Shown piece by piece: positions 1-11,690 of a stretch of DNA of 64,000 nucleotides. The notes below the pieces were generated by a model, which was not told where the DNA came from, did not search any database, and saw nothing but the letters and a program-made list of their open reading frames with translations. Source of the stretch: Gadus chalcogrammus (Eukaryota; Chordata; Actinopteri; Gadiformes; Gadidae); the NCBI RefSeq assembly GCF_026213295.1, contig NC_079415.1, positions 24,780,610 to 24,844,609 of the forward strand, read 5' to 3'. A program made the position numbers and the translations under genes. The stretch's first letter is position 1. Each line of letters starts with the position of its first letter.

Positions 1-761
1 TTAGTTTGATATATATATATATATATAGATGGGATAAGCGACCCGATGTTTGCATTGTACCGTTTCGCTACAAGTTTGACACTGTACAATCAAACATAAG
101 CTAATGCTAACGTCTCAACATGTCATCCTGTTTGTAAAACCGCTAACTTTGTCTTTGGATAGTGTGACAATATCCCCCCCCCTCCACATGATCGGTACAA
201 AAATACTTTAACTTTTCTTAGGTCATGAAAATACCAAGTAAAGTACGAGAAAAATGAAAATAAACCTTACAAAACCGTCTTCATTCCCGGTGAGCTACAT
301 GGAAGCCCTCGGGTACAGCAGTTAGGAGACATCAATGTCAGAAATGGCGGGCACTCGGGGAAGACCATGTGACAACGACAATCTTGTCACAGTGCTGCCA
401 CCCGCAGGGGAGACGGTGCAATTCAAATATAAAAAACAACGCAGCGGCTTGAGATTTCATGTGTTGCACAACTACAATTTAGATAGAGATTGACATTGGA
501 CACATAGAAAATTAGCCCCATTGGACTCAAAACAATGTTTCTAAGACAAAGAGGAGAAAGGTGGTGGTGGTGGGGGAGGTGGGGGTGATATCCTGCTCCC
601 TAGTCTCTGCGTCACCAGAGGGGACTGCTTTAGCAGCCGCAAAAACATACACAAGTTCCTTAAAACAAGCGGTGTGGACGGTAGAGAGGGGTGGAATGAG
701 AGAGAGACAGAGAGAGAGGTGGAAGGAGAGAGAGACAGAGAGATGGAGAGAGAAGGCGGGG
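1..761 (-). other. FARP1 3' UTR and downstream flank
   Basis: Sequence after the FARP1 stop codon. I see no AATAAA on the minus strand here, so the main poly(A) site may lie beyond the left edge. A short (TA)n run lies at 9-27 and a GA-rich stretch near 690-755. No other gene is evident. Confidence 0.5.
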
Positions 762-837
762 TCAGTACAAGTCCTTCCGGCTGGCGGTCAGGGTGCGGCT
801 GGCAGAGTAGGTGGCGCTGCGGATCACCTCCATCCAC
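762..837 (-). CDS. farp1: FARP1 last coding exon, PH2 C-terminal helix and stop
   Basis: After acceptor CTCCACAG the frame completes Arg, then reads WMEVIRSATYSASRTLTASR and KDLY followed by TGA. The WMEVIRSATxSASR text is the PH2 end of FARP1, and the tail length matches the human protein. Confidence 0.9.
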
Positions 838-1058
838 CTGTGGAGATGAGGGCATCAGGAGGGCATTGTTCAGAGGAACACAACAAACCAACAACTTTAA
901 CAATGCTCTCGTCCAAAGGTTCAATTGAACCCTCAGCCATTTTAAAGTTTTGGATGTGTATCGTTTATTTGATGTGTATTTCTGATCCGACAAAGATCCA
1001 AAAACCAACACACTAGAGGTAGACAGACAGAAAGACAGACAGACGGGCAGAAGGCTAC

Positions 1059-1210
1059 CTCTCGAAGGCGTACTCGCTCTCTGATCTGAAGTAGTACACG
1101 TGGGACTTGAAGTGCAGCTTGAACACGTAGTCCTTGTGGATGTTCTCCGCCTCGGCGGGCACCGTCACAGAGTAGCCCAGCAGCGGGAGGCTGGCCAGGG
1201 GGTAGTCATC
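1059..1210 (-). CDS. farp1: FARP1 exon, PH2 second half
   Basis: The frame reads DDYPLASLPLLGYSVTVPAE then AENIHKDYVFKLHFKSHVYY and FRSESEYAFER. Phase 0 entry after CTGCCTGCAG; phase 2 exit at donor GTAGCC. The preceding exon supplies KSHL. Confidence 0.94.
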
Positions 1211-1691
1211 CTGCAGGCAGAAGGTGGAGGTTAGGTTAGCTTAGCGTAGCTTGGTTAGGCTCGCTAGAACATTGTGTAGGGAAAATGGTTGACAATATTG
1301 TGTATCTGCCTCCCCGCGCTTCGTTTTAACCTTGGAATATATCTAATATATATATAATCCGCCTATAATGTCATTGTATCCAGTGTTAGCAGAGTTAGCT
1401 GTGGTTAGCTTGTGTCTGGGAACCAATTAGGCATTCTTTCAATCCTGCCACTTGAATTGAATTCTACACTTTTTTTTCTACTTGCGACTATTCAACCATT
1501 CTGCATTTCGCTGTGTAGTTCACAATTTTTGATTATTGTATTTCGTATCCACTGATCGATTCCATCTTCTGTTGTAAAAGCTACTTGGCATAAATGGATT
1601 TCCCCCAAGCTGTAACGAGTGTGCACCTTGACACTTTGACCTGCGTCACACAGTAGAGAGGGCGTCTGGCCCTTAGTAGGACACTGTAAGG

Positions 1692-3831
1692 CAGGGGTCG
1701 GCAATTAAGTTTGGCCTCGGGCCAATTTTTTTCAGCCAGTAGGTGGCGGGCCAGAACATTATCTGTTAGAGCCATGGAGAAGATAAGGCTTATGTTTGCT
1801 TTTTTTGCCTTATTTGTTAATGAAATATTTTGCTTTCATTTATAATAATTAATCATAACTGATATATTGTTTTATCTTAATGTGATTGATGTCTATTCAG
1901 TAGATTAGGGTTTATTATGCTCTTATTTTGTCCTGCCACAAATTGATACTGCCGTAAAGCACAGCTAATCGTAGTAAACTGTCGTGAACTAGCCATGTGG
2001 ACAACTGTCGGCGTCTCTGCATTGTTATTAAGTGTTCGGAGCCAGGACGGGAGCAAAGACTTTTCTGACCGTAGCTTAACGTAGCTAAACCATAGTTTAG
2101 GCATAAGAAACTTACCTTTTCCTGTCAATTACTTTGAGGTGACAGACCAGATACACAGGATTTTGCTTGGAAACGTTTGCTTTTTGTTCAATGTGGATTA
2201 TGTTTTGGGAATAAATCAGCAATTTTTTTCCTTTTACATCGGCCTCGTTTCCTTCTTGGATTTACTTGGAGTTTATTGCCTTACGAAAAGCACGAGTACA
2301 GAAACTTTACATCCTGCAAGAGTAGCAAATAAGTTGCCACTACTTTATCAAAGGCTAGTTCAGGGAATTGATTAACGAAAGTGCATCTGGAACTGCGACG
2401 CAGGCCCATCAGCTGGCTTAGTCATATGCCTAGCAAGCACTAGATGACTCTTAAAAGACGTAGGCCTCCATAAATTGCAAGTGTATGCCCTAATCATGTT
2501 AATGTCATGCCTGTTCACGTTGGGTAGAGGTGTTGCTGCACTGTCTCCACAGAGACAACGCAGCGATATCATCATGAGCAGTTCTAACTGGAGACAAAGT
2601 GAAATCCGCGAGCTGCTGATCATGTGAGAGAAGGTGATGCATTCATATTAAACAAAGACGTTGAAAGATGGTGCGATCTACGAGAGAGACGCAGAGGAAC
2701 TGTCCTTACGAGTTTCTTTTTTATTTTATTTTTTCGGGATAAAAAACCCTAACCCGTCCCTAACCCAAAAGTGGTCAGCAAAATAAAGAATATGTTGGCG
2801 TTTTTGCACTTGTATATAGTTAATCACGTTTGTAGCCTACACTCAGACGTGAACTCATTCTTGCATGCGGGTGCCTTCATTCATAAAAAAATAAAAACAT
2901 TCAGGAATATGCAAATTATTCTACAGAGGTCTAGACTCCTTGCGCAGCCCCGCCTTCTCCAGTGAACCAAGAAAGCTTGCGTCATGCTGAACGGGGGATT
3001 TTACCCCCTCGGTTATACACAGGAAACTTGAGATAAGACTGTGAAATCGCTGGGCGTGCCAATCCTCGACCGAACCAGATTGGCAGTGTAGAAAGTTCTT
3101 ATGCTGGAGAGAGGGCAGTAGTGCGCACCTAAAAGAAGCAGCCAACCACTCTTAAAACACTTCACACAATGCAACACAACACACATACACACCACGGCGG
3201 GTGCTGACTGAATGCACACACACACGCACACACACGGCGGGTGCTGATTAACTGCGGGCACACACACCAAGGCGGGTGCTGATTGACTGCGCACACACAG
3301 AAACCTCCGTTCCTAGCCTACTCACCGTTAGAAGAGCTGTAGGTGAAGTAGCCTCATCAGAGACTTGCGTTGCGTTAAACAGCAAAGTCTCAGAGCTTGG
3401 CGTCTTAAATCTTTTGTGGACTTTTGTCAACAGCTCCTGCCTTTCTCTTACGTGCAGTATCACACAAAAATACGTAATGTCGCTATGGTTGTTGTATGTA
3501 GGCCTATAAAGTGGGGTTCCCCTTCATTTAATATTGCATAGTTTCCAATAACTCCCGCTCAGCCCCTTGCAGTTTACGCGTGACCGTGACGAATGTGTCT
3601 CTAACCTTCCAGGAGTAGTAGCAGGATTTGATACAATTAAGTTAAAAAACGGTTGTGAAAGAAAAAAAAGTTCACTGTATCCGGTCCTTTACATTTAAGC
3701 TAACAGATAGATATTCGATATTCAAAAAAAAAAAAAAAAAAAAATCATATAACATCAGAATAATCTGGCGGGGCAGATATTATGTCTGGCGGGCCAGTTA
3801 TGGCCCGCGGGCCGCCAGTTGCTGACCCCTG
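1692..3831. mobile_element. Non-autonomous hAT-type DNA transposon
   Basis: Terminal inverted repeats CAGGGGTCGGCAA at the left and TTGCTGACCCCTG at the right are flanked by a perfect 8-bp direct repeat CTGTAAGG (1684-1691 and 3832-3839), the hAT target-site length. I see no intact transposase. CA-rich runs lie near 3180-3300 and a (A)24 run near 3725. Confidence 0.9.
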
Positions 3832-3891
3832 CTGTAAGGGATGGCTGAGTGATTCATTAATGAAGGGTGAATGGGTGAAGGGATTGCTCAC

Positions 3892-3999
3892 CAGGTGGGA
3901 CTTGTAGAAGAAGAGACTGAAGCTGGTGAAGACCACCCAGAGCTTCTGCCAGCCGTTGCTGTTCTTGAACTTCCTCAGCAGGTTGCCTGAAAGCTGGTT
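3892..3999 (-). CDS. farp1: FARP1 exon, PH2 first half
   Basis: A 36-codon exon in phase 0/0 reading NQLSGNLLRKFKNSNGWQKL then WVVFTSFSLFFYKSHL. I chose the acceptor TACATAG|AAC over the inner TTTCAG because the outer one restores the conserved NQLSG and correct phase. The donor is GTGAGC; a hAT transposon lies about 50 bases downstream. Confidence 0.93.
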
Positions 4000-4769
4000 C
4001 TATGTACATACATCAAACAGAGAAAGAGAGAATATCAGCAAATACGTCAAATACGTTGCGTTCCACAGAGACAGGTTGGCCCCGTACAGAGGGGACTCCC
4101 TCCCTTTCCCAAGCTCGGAGTCTCAGGTGCCCGCCCGGAGGGGCGACGGCGCAACCGCTGCACGCGGCTACACAGGGGCACACAAGCCCTATCGAAGTCC
4201 CATTTCCCCTGCACATACTTCCACAGAGACAGTGACTAACAGGGGCGTAGGAACGAGTTTAACATTGGAGGGGACACATATCGGAAACCTGACAGATCCA
4301 TTAATGGTTCGAAAAGAAATATGGCATAAATGAACTACACTGCAAAACATTCACAAATGTATTTTATTCTTCTAAAAATATACATTTGTAAAGGAAAACA
4401 CATTTTGAATGGCAGTATTGAACTGATACATATCAAGTCAATTCTTTAATTGCAGGCCTTATCATACAGTTTTGTAGACTGATAAATAACATGGGAAGAA
4501 TATTGATCTAAATTTGAATTCGTATTTTCTGAATACCTTTTCTTTTCTTAGTTGTATCTTATGCCTCAATGAACAGACACAGGCAAAGGTTAAGGTTAAA
4601 GGGAAAAACAGCATCAAGAATTTTTTTACTCTTGAGTGTATGATATTCCACATTTCCACTAACTAATTGGTGTGTGAAGGTAAAGGTAAACGAAATCGAC
4701 ATTAGAATGGATGTTATGAACTGATAAATATCAATTACTGTGACACAAAAAAGGTTGAAAAACACTGGC

Positions 4770-5262
4770 CTAGGCAAAAGAGCCAAAATGTTTTCTCCTC
4801 CTGTCATTTGCAGCCACGAATTGCTTGCAAATTGACTTCTTGTCCAGTAAGTCAAGTCTATCCTGATGGACATGACAGACAGCAACATGGTTGAGTCTGT
4901 TTTGAGACATCGTGTACCGGAGCCAGGTTTTGAGCCTGCGGAGGACACTAAAACTTCTCTCTGCCTCACAGGATGAAACGGGGACTACCAGAACCAACCT
5001 GACCAGGTTTTCCACTTGCCCAAATAGTCTACGTACCTCTACAGGCAATCCACGAATGATCCCTGCAGCCACTGCACTGTCTGTTGCTAAATGAGTAGTT
5101 CAGGCGAAACATAGAAAGCTGCACTGAAAGTGACTCTCTGTTCAACCCTGGGTATTTCTCAATGACTGCAGCATCAATCTCTCCACTCAGAAGTGTCTCT
5201 TCCAACTTTTGCAAAGTCAACAAGTCATCCTGGTTAAATGGCTCACTGAGCTTTGCATCCAC
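4770..5262 (-). pseudogene. hAT transposase relic, C-terminal dimerisation region
   Basis: One frame reads EPFNQDDLLTLQKLEETLLS and, after a frameshift near 5085, a second reads VPVSSCEAERSFSVLRRLKT followed by WLRYTMSQNRLN, the conserved hAT dimerisation (hATC) motif. The N-terminal half and DDE catalytic residues are absent, so it is inactive. AT-rich flanks at about 4340-4770 and 5275-5630 hold nothing I recognise. Confidence 0.8.
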
Positions 5263-5635
5263 AATATCCAGGACAAATAATGAAAAATAATGTTATTTTT
5301 ACAGTCATCTTTAATCAAATCGCTTTTTGTCCTTTTCTTTACTGTAAAGTCTGCTACATTTTCGCCAGCAAACGTTGGCTAGTAACGTTCATAATAACAA
5401 CTTTTACCTAGCAAGAGTTAGATGTTGAATCATCAGCTTAACATCAACAACTCTAACGTTTGTTTTAAAATATAATTATCCTCCTGGATAAAATTATGAC
5501 CAACTCACATTTCCTTTCTTTTTTTTTTCTTCCCCTGGAGAAAGAAATCATTGAAACTACGCTGCTGCTGTCTTTTCATCTTAACAGCTCTAACCTGTCG
5601 CTAGCTGCAGACACCCGCATCTCAAACAATCTGAC

Positions 5636-6462
5636 GCCTGATTTCCACCGGGGACGTGTTGGCTCGTTCGTTCGCGGACCGGTTCGAATGAACAAGTCTT
5701 TAGGACGAACGAACCGAACCGGTTTGTTTCTCTCGTTCGTCTCGTTCACCGGAAACTCGACTGAACGAATGAACGAGTTTCCGGTAGCACTAACTCCACT
5801 GAGTCTGACTGACTCAGATGAGAACCGTGCAATGGCATGCATTCCGGCGAAACGGCTGTGCCGCGGAACGGCTGCGAACTCTGCCCTGCGTCAATCCCCA
5901 GCGGGCGCGTAACGGCTTAGCGCTGCCTTGCGAGCCAGCCGTATTCACGCGAGATCACGAGATCACGTGATAATCCTAAACCTAATGTTCTCACCTTCCA
6001 CTCCCAAAACTACTGCAATTAAATGCCAGGCTTTGTCCTTTCTGACATTGTCCTGATGATATATTTCATAAATAATTTTATGTTGCTCCACTTCGACATT
6101 CAGTCTCTCGTCGTCCATGTTGCCGACCTGGTGCCACCGGTCATGACGTAATGTCGATGTGAATTTGTGATAGGCTACATGATTTGAGTATTGTGTTTTA
6201 TTTTGAAAATTGACCGGAGGCTCTATGGCTTTTACTTTTTCACTTCCTGCCCGGCTCGATCTGCTCTGTGGAAATTGACGCGGTTCAGCAACAGCTCGTG
6301 TCAAAAATAGAAGTGCTACGGAATGATAGGGATGCTGCGGAGAATTTCCGCAGCGCGGGATCCCCGGTGGGGATGGTTTCATTAATTAGAGTGGCAGAAA
6401 TCAGCAGCGGTGACCGTGCCGCAGCCGTTACGTGGCGCTTATGTCCCCGGTGGAAATCAGGC
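5636..6462. mobile_element. PIF/Harbinger-like deletion derivative with a MADF exon
   Basis: Inverted ends GCCTGATTTCCACCGGGG and its complement bound the element. Near the left end lies a degenerate inverted repeat built on CGTTCGTTC/GAACGAACG. The interior keeps one coding exon on the minus strand (separate entry) and lacks a transposase. I could not confirm a clean 3-bp target duplication. Confidence 0.7.
5995..6118 (-). pseudogene. Transposon-derived MADF (Myb/SANT-like) first exon
   Basis: From an ATG the frame reads MDDERLNVEVEQHKIIYEIY then HQDNVRKDKAWHLIAVVLGV, the N-terminal helices of a MADF DNA-binding domain such as accompanies Harbinger transposases. It ends in phase 1 at donor GTGAGA. 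No downstream exon is visible, so it is probably a remnant. Confidence 0.65.
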
Positions 6463-7019
6463 GTTATGCTGCGTTCATTAACAGTCGGAGGTGGGAAGTC
6501 GGAATGGAAAAAGCGCAATCTTCGACCTACGTGCGCTCGAGCTACCAAGTTGGAAAAACATGGATGCTCACGTTGAACTACAAGAAAACAAATGTATTAT
6601 TAGAATTATAGATGATAAATGTAAACTATCTAGTTCTGAAAAAAATATTGTCGACAGTAAGGGAACGGACTATACATTGCTGTCATCGTAAGAGAACCCC
6701 TTATTAAGAAAAAGTGCTATGAATAGTTACAACGCTGTATTGGTATAAACAAAGTATCGGCCTATACTCAAGTTCATGAATCGGAATTGGTATCGGGAAG
6801 GAAAAAAAATGGTATCGGAACATCTTTAAAAATTTGTGTTCGGAAGTACCTACTGGCACCTTACAGGCCACCGCAGCTTATCGGCAAGGGCAGGGTAATC
6901 AGATAGAATCTGCATCCTCACCGCTAGACTCCAACGTTGTTGCCTACTTTGCGTTTAAAGTGTTAAACATCCCGTACAACGACAAACAATACACTACATA
7001 TCCACACACACACACACAC

Positions 7020-7180
7020 CTCCACGGCGACGCTGAAGTCCACCATGGACACGCTGGTGTTGCGGTGCCAGCACACGTGTACGGTGGTGTTGCCACGGTG
7101 ACCCGGGCGCTCCAGGGAGGAGCGCGATCCCGCCAGCTCCTCCTCAGACTCCTGCTCCCCGATGCCGTCGTCCTGGAGCT
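7020..7180 (-). CDS. farp1: FARP1 exon, linker between PH1 and PH2
   Basis: The frame reads LQDDGIGEQESEEELAGSRS, later GNTTVHVCWHRNTSVSMVDF and SVAVE. The HVCWHRNTSVS stretch is conserved in both FARP1 and FARP2. Phase 1 entry; phase 0 exit at GAG|GTGTGTGT, where the donor is itself the start of a (TG)n repeat. Confidence 0.93.
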
Positions 7181-8116
7181 CTGCAGGACAAGGGGAGTAG
7201 GAGGGATGAGAGAGGAGGAGGTGGGAAGAGGGGAGAGGGAGGAGAGGAGGAGGAGAGGAGGAGGGATGTTTTGTTTAAATACAGCACTTTATTTACCGAT
7301 GTTTTGAACCGATTTGCACATGTGACTTCATTTTAATCCTATCGATTTTTTTATTGTTGTTGTGTATTTGAGGGCCTCGAAGTGCGCTACATAAATAATA
7401 TTATTATTATTATCAATGTGTTCTAAGGATTACAGGCACGGCGCAATACTTTTTGAGAGGGAATTTCAGAACTACTAATAAACTACTCACTAATAAAAAA
7501 TAAAAAACAAAGGCAAAAATAGGGGATTGGGAGATGGACGAGACGTGGGAAAGTATTGATGGGAAAGGGGCATAGAGGGGCGGTCATAAGAGAGAAAAAT
7601 AGATTATATTTTGCTGTTTTTGGTTCCTCTTTGATTTCAAATCTGGGAAAATACTTTACTAGGGATTCCCACAATTTATAGAAAACTATTGTAGCAGGCG
7701 GGAAAAGCAAGCTCGCGGAAAAGTAGTAGCACCCATATAGCCCCACTCCAACCCCAAATGTACCGGGAGCGGATCTATAGAACGCCCTAACAGGAAGGCG
7801 TCAGCTGCTGTTATAAAACCATGTTTACAAGAGGTAATTTGACCTGTCAGAGGCTCAGGAACAGTGCTAACTTCAGTAAGGAGCTACCTAATCACACAAG
7901 AGTTTCATAGTTACCACCTTGTCATTCAGCAGCACGCACGCAATGACAATCTCACAAACCACTCGGCCAATGGTCAGTGTTGCCAGAATCACCAGGGATT
8001 CTGTCCCAATCTGGCAACACTGCCTATGTTGTTGTTTTCAAGGCCTTTTTAACATATTTTGACAAAGAAATACCACGCACACACACACGTACTAACACAC
8101 ACACACACACACTCAC
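7181..8116 (-). other. FARP1 intron without recognised elements
   Basis: A GA-rich stretch at 7186-7265 gives a long polypyrimidine tract upstream of the 7180 acceptor on the sense strand. The rest is unique-looking, AT-rich sequence; CA repeats at 8080-8115 abut the 8117 donor. Confidence 0.6.
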
Positions 8117-8226
8117 TGTCGGTGAGGCTGGAGGATAGCAGGTCAGACTGGGGGTCGCTGGTCTGCTCGGCGAGGTCCACTGCCATCCTGATGTCTTCCA
8201 GCCAGCGCTCCATCTCCGCTGCCGAG
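8117..8226 (-). CDS. farp1: FARP1 exon, PH1 C-terminal helix and linker
   Basis: The frame reads SAAEMERWLEDIRMAVDLAE then QTSDPQSDLLSSSLTD. The Trp of ERWLEDI is the conserved PH-domain Trp. The acceptor lies about 70 bases downstream of a (CT)70 tract on the sense strand, and the donor GTGAGT continues into TG repeats. Confidence 0.93.
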
Positions 8227-8291
8227 CTGGGGCGAGAGACCACCGGTTAGGACCAGAGAGAGAGGGGGGGGGCGAGAGACCACGGTTTAAG

Positions 8292-8439
<148 letters not shown>

Positions 8440-9052
8440 CAGAGAAAAGCACAGAAGATAACAAAACATAGACAGAGAAAAACAGGCTAATATTAATCCT
8501 ATTAAGTATTCACTATTAAGTGAAACCCATTCCAGATGAGAGAGTGAAAGAGGCAGAGAGGTCGCCATGCTTCAAGATAGGTTAGTGTCAAAAAGACGCT
8601 TATCCGCAGCAACGTCAATTAAACGTCCAACATCAACAACGGTGTCATGAATGAAATTAGTAATGCACACAACATAACGCCACATGGCGAGATTGATTTA
8701 GCATGAGCAGAGATCCATACTTCATGAGATCAACCCCGATCCCAGTCTCCCAGCTTTTGCTCTTAGCCTCCAGTAAGATGTTGTTCATGTGGATGACAGC
8801 CCACTCTAGTCCCCACGCTGTCACTCTTCACTCAGCAGACGTGTCTTCAGTGCTTTTCTTTTGTGCGCACCACCCTTTTGCTCTCCCTGTTCGTTACGCA
8901 ACTGTTGATTTTGTGTGTGTGTCTGTGAATATGTGTGCGAGTGTGTGCGTTTAGTTGTATATCATGCGTAGCCTCACTAATTGCATTATTTGATCACTAG
9001 CTACTCTGCTTTTTTGAGTGGGGGTGTTTCTACATGTTGTGCGTGCGTGTAC

Positions 9053-9135
9053 CTCGCTGCTACGACCACAGGCTGGCGCTCTCCAAAGAGGGTGAAGGAG
9101 TGAGGGACCCTCCACTCGTCCTCACTCTCTCTGAC
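9053..9135 (-). CDS. farp1: FARP1 exon, PH1
   Basis: The frame reads VRESEDEWRVPHSFTLFGER then QPVVVAAS. Acceptor TCTCTCCTAG after a (CT)-rich run; phase 2 exit at donor GTACAC. The split AG|C Ser codon joins cleanly to the next exon. Confidence 0.93.
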
Positions 9136-9505
9136 CTAGGAGAGAGAGCGAGAGAGAGCGAGAGCGAGAGCGACAGACACAGAGAAAGAGTGAGACACAC
9201 ACACACACACTCTGAATGCCACTAAAGTCCTTCCGCAGAGTTTTCGGTTTGTCGACTGCACCAACAAATTATGATGGAACGTTCTAGATGTTGCTATGGG
9301 AATGCAGACCCTCCTGTAATTAAATGTCTCCCAGTAAACAAGACGAGAAGTTTGAGGTAAACATAAGATGTTCAAAACAGTAAATCTCGGGAAAATCATA
9401 AAACCTACTGATGGTTGGGTTTTTAAATTGCTTAAATGCAACCTTTTCACGGACATCGGAAAACCAGGACAAAAGATTCCCTGCTCTGAGGGGACCTTTG
9501 CATGT

Positions 9506-9532
9506 GTGTGTGTGTGTGTCATTATATATATA

Positions 9533-9569
<37 letters not shown>

Positions 9570-9590
9570 GCGTGTGCGCGTGCGTGTGTC
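9506..9590. repeat. Compound (TG)n/(CG)n microsatellite at a FARP1 donor
   Basis: TG repeats interrupted by a short TATATA core lie directly next to the donor of the 9593-9682 exon; the sense strand reads as CA repeats. Confidence 0.95.
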
Positions 9591-9592
9591 AC

Positions 9593-9682
9593 CGTCATGC
9601 CGTAGAGAGGCAGCTGTCCGTGAACTTTGAACTGGTTGGCTTTGGTCATCCCACGGCTGGTGTACACCAAACAGTCGCTGAA
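9593..9682 (-). CDS. farp1: FARP1 exon, PH1 middle
   Basis: A 30-codon exon in phase 0/0 reading FSDCLVYTSRGMTKANQFKV then HGQLPLYGMT. It distinguishes FARP1 from FARP2. The donor GTGACA runs directly into a compound CA repeat on the sense strand. Confidence 0.94.
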
Positions 9683-9833
9683 CTGGGAGAGGAGAAGGGA
9701 AGATGTTCATGAAGGGTTTAACACATAGAGCCACCTTGTAACACAGGGGCATTTAGAACTGGAGGACGGGTAGAACGTGGAAAATGGAAAAAGAAATAAA
9801 GATAAATAGATAGATCAAAAACATTTACATTTA

Positions 9834-10110
9834 CATTCAGGGCATTTAGCAGCGACTTTTAGCCAAAGTGACTTACAATAAGTACATTTGTCAGACGATA
9901 GTGAAACAACAATATATCGCTGTCGGTTCAGTAAGGATGTTCATAGAATCACTAGGTTATTCCATTCCCTGTGTACAACAAAGATAGCTAGGATAAGACG
10001 CTACACAGTACTATTTTTTTAGTGCCAGGCGTACAACATACAATAAGTGCGTACAATAATTGCGAGGACGTACAACATACAATAGGTGCGTACATTAAAT
10101 GCCACTCAAG
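9834..10110 (-). mobile_element. L2-type LINE 3' tail fragment
   Basis: Contains the common fish tail text GGGCATTTAGCAGCGACTTT, AGTGACTTACAATAAGTAC and AACAATATATCGCTGTCGG. The same text, in the opposite orientation, follows LINE coding sequence at 32.9-33.48 kb, so this copy is reverse-oriented and 5'-truncated. Confidence 0.75.
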
Positions 10111-10342
10111 ATAGAAAGAGCAAGTGGCAAAGGAGACAAGGATAGAAAGATAAATGAATTAAATGCAAGTTTGAATAGAGGAGAGGAGCAGAGGTATGGA
10201 TCAGAGATGAGGGAAGGATTGATAGAAAGGTGACGTGAGATAAACATAAGACATAACACGAACAACCGAACTTCACCCCAAATAAACTCAAAGCTATATC
10301 GAAGGGTTGGACCACTCAGGAAAGAGTAAAGTGACATCATAC

Positions 10343-10411
10343 CAGGAAGAACATCCTCTGCTGGAGACCTTTTCCCGAGAGCTTGCTGAGACATCCCAGC
10401 CTGATGAACTC
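10343..10411 (-). CDS. farp1: FARP1 exon, PH1 first strands
   Basis: A 23-codon exon in phase 0/0 reading EFIRLGCLSKLSGKGLQQRM followed by FFL. This is strands 1-3 of the first PH domain. Acceptor CAACAG, donor GTATGA. Confidence 0.93.
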
Positions 10412-10741
10412 CTGTTGGACAAACATGACAGCTGTTACTCACAAACAAACCACACATCAGCACTGCCCAGGGACATTGGACCTGGTCAATTGTTTCTGGA
10501 TGTTACTATTTGGATGTAACATTCCTGTTGTAAGTGGAGGCAACCAACATGAAGATGATCCGACATTGGCATTGTTTCATTTTAATCCTACTTTAATTGT
10601 TCACTATACGTTTTTTGTTTGTTACATTTATTAATGCCCTCATCCTTAGTTTATTATTTGTATCTAGTCATTTCATCGTATTCCTGTCCTGACCGATTCA
10701 TTCATTGTTTCTCTCTCCCACTCTCCCTCCCTCCTTCTCAC
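10412..10741 (-). other. Short FARP1 intron, nothing recognised
   Basis: AT-rich unique sequence; a CT-rich stretch near 10705-10740 lies next to the donor of the preceding exon. Confidence 0.6.
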
Positions 10742-10872
10742 CCGTCCGGGGATGGCCAGGTTGTCGATGCCCGTGAGGTCCTTCCTGAGCTCCAGAAGCT
10801 TCTGGAAGTTCTCCATCTTCATCATTGTCCCCTGCAGCTGGAGCACCATCTCAGAGATATCAGCCAGGGCGG
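10742..10872 (-). CDS. farp1: FARP1 exon, DH C-terminus and DH-PH linker
   Basis: The frame reads AALADISEMVLQLQGTMMKM then ENFQKLLELRKDLTGIDNLA and IPGR. It covers the last DH helix and the start of PH1. Phase 1 entry, phase 0 exit at donor GTGAGA. Confidence 0.95.
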
Positions 10873-11044
10873 CTTTAGAGAGAAGGAGGGGAGTGGGGGG
10901 GAGAGAAAAGGTGGACGGAGGGGGAGGTAGTATAAAAGAGAGAGAAAGATTTAAAATAACATCTTCAGACGTGAGGGGACGATGGTGCTTGAGATTGGCC
11001 GGAGAATCTGAGCAGCCGGGGCGGTATTGCATTCGCTTTATTCA

Positions 11045-11405
11045 CATTGGGTTTTCTCAGGAGGGTGGCTAGCGTCTCCCTTAGGGATAGGGTGAGAAGC
11101 TTCGCCATCCGTTAGGAACTTGGATTAGAGCCGCTGCTCCTCTGCTTAGAAAGGAGTCAGTTGAGGTGGTTCAGGCATCTGGTAAGGATGCCCACTGGGC
11201 GCCTCCCTAGGGAGGTGTTCCAGGCACGACCAGTGGGGAGGGGACCTCGGGGAAGACCCAGGACTAGGTGGAGACTAGATTATATCTCAAAACTGGCCTG
11301 GGAACGCCTCGGGATCACCCCGTCAGAGCTGGTCAATATGGCCCGGGAAAGGGAAGTCTGGGGCCCCCTGCTGGAGCTGCTGCCCCCGCGACACGACTTA
11401 TTTTG
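11045..11405 (+). mobile_element. Rex3 (RTE-clade) non-LTR retrotransposon, 3' coding fragment
   Basis: The plus strand reads VFQARPVGRGPRGRPRTRW, then LAWERLGITPSELVNMAREREVW in segments, and LLELLPPR: the characteristic C-terminus of Rex3 reverse transcriptase. An in-frame stop lies in the upstream part. It is 5'-truncated and inactive. Confidence 0.88.
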
Positions 11406-11690
11406 GGGTCTAAAACCTCATACTTCAGACTGAATTGAAAGGGTGACATCAACAGGCTCCAGTAAACTGCATCACTATGACAGGCAGTTAACGGCGAGCG
11501 GTGACACCAGACCAGGGCACTGAGGACGTCACACACTGTGGCCCTCCAAGCCCAGCAGTCTGGTCCGGGCTGGGGCAACACGCTGACTCAGTCTCTGGAG
11601 GACTGAGGGCCTTCTTGTACCCAGAGGTCCATGAGCGGCTAAAAGGGCCGCACACTGGTCCTTAAGTCGCACCGTGGATCCAGGCGGATC

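Noticed and set aside
3892..3986. Inner acceptor TTTCAG for the PH2 exon
   Set aside because: It drops the conserved NQLSG and breaks phase with the 7020 exon; the acceptor at 3999 fits both.
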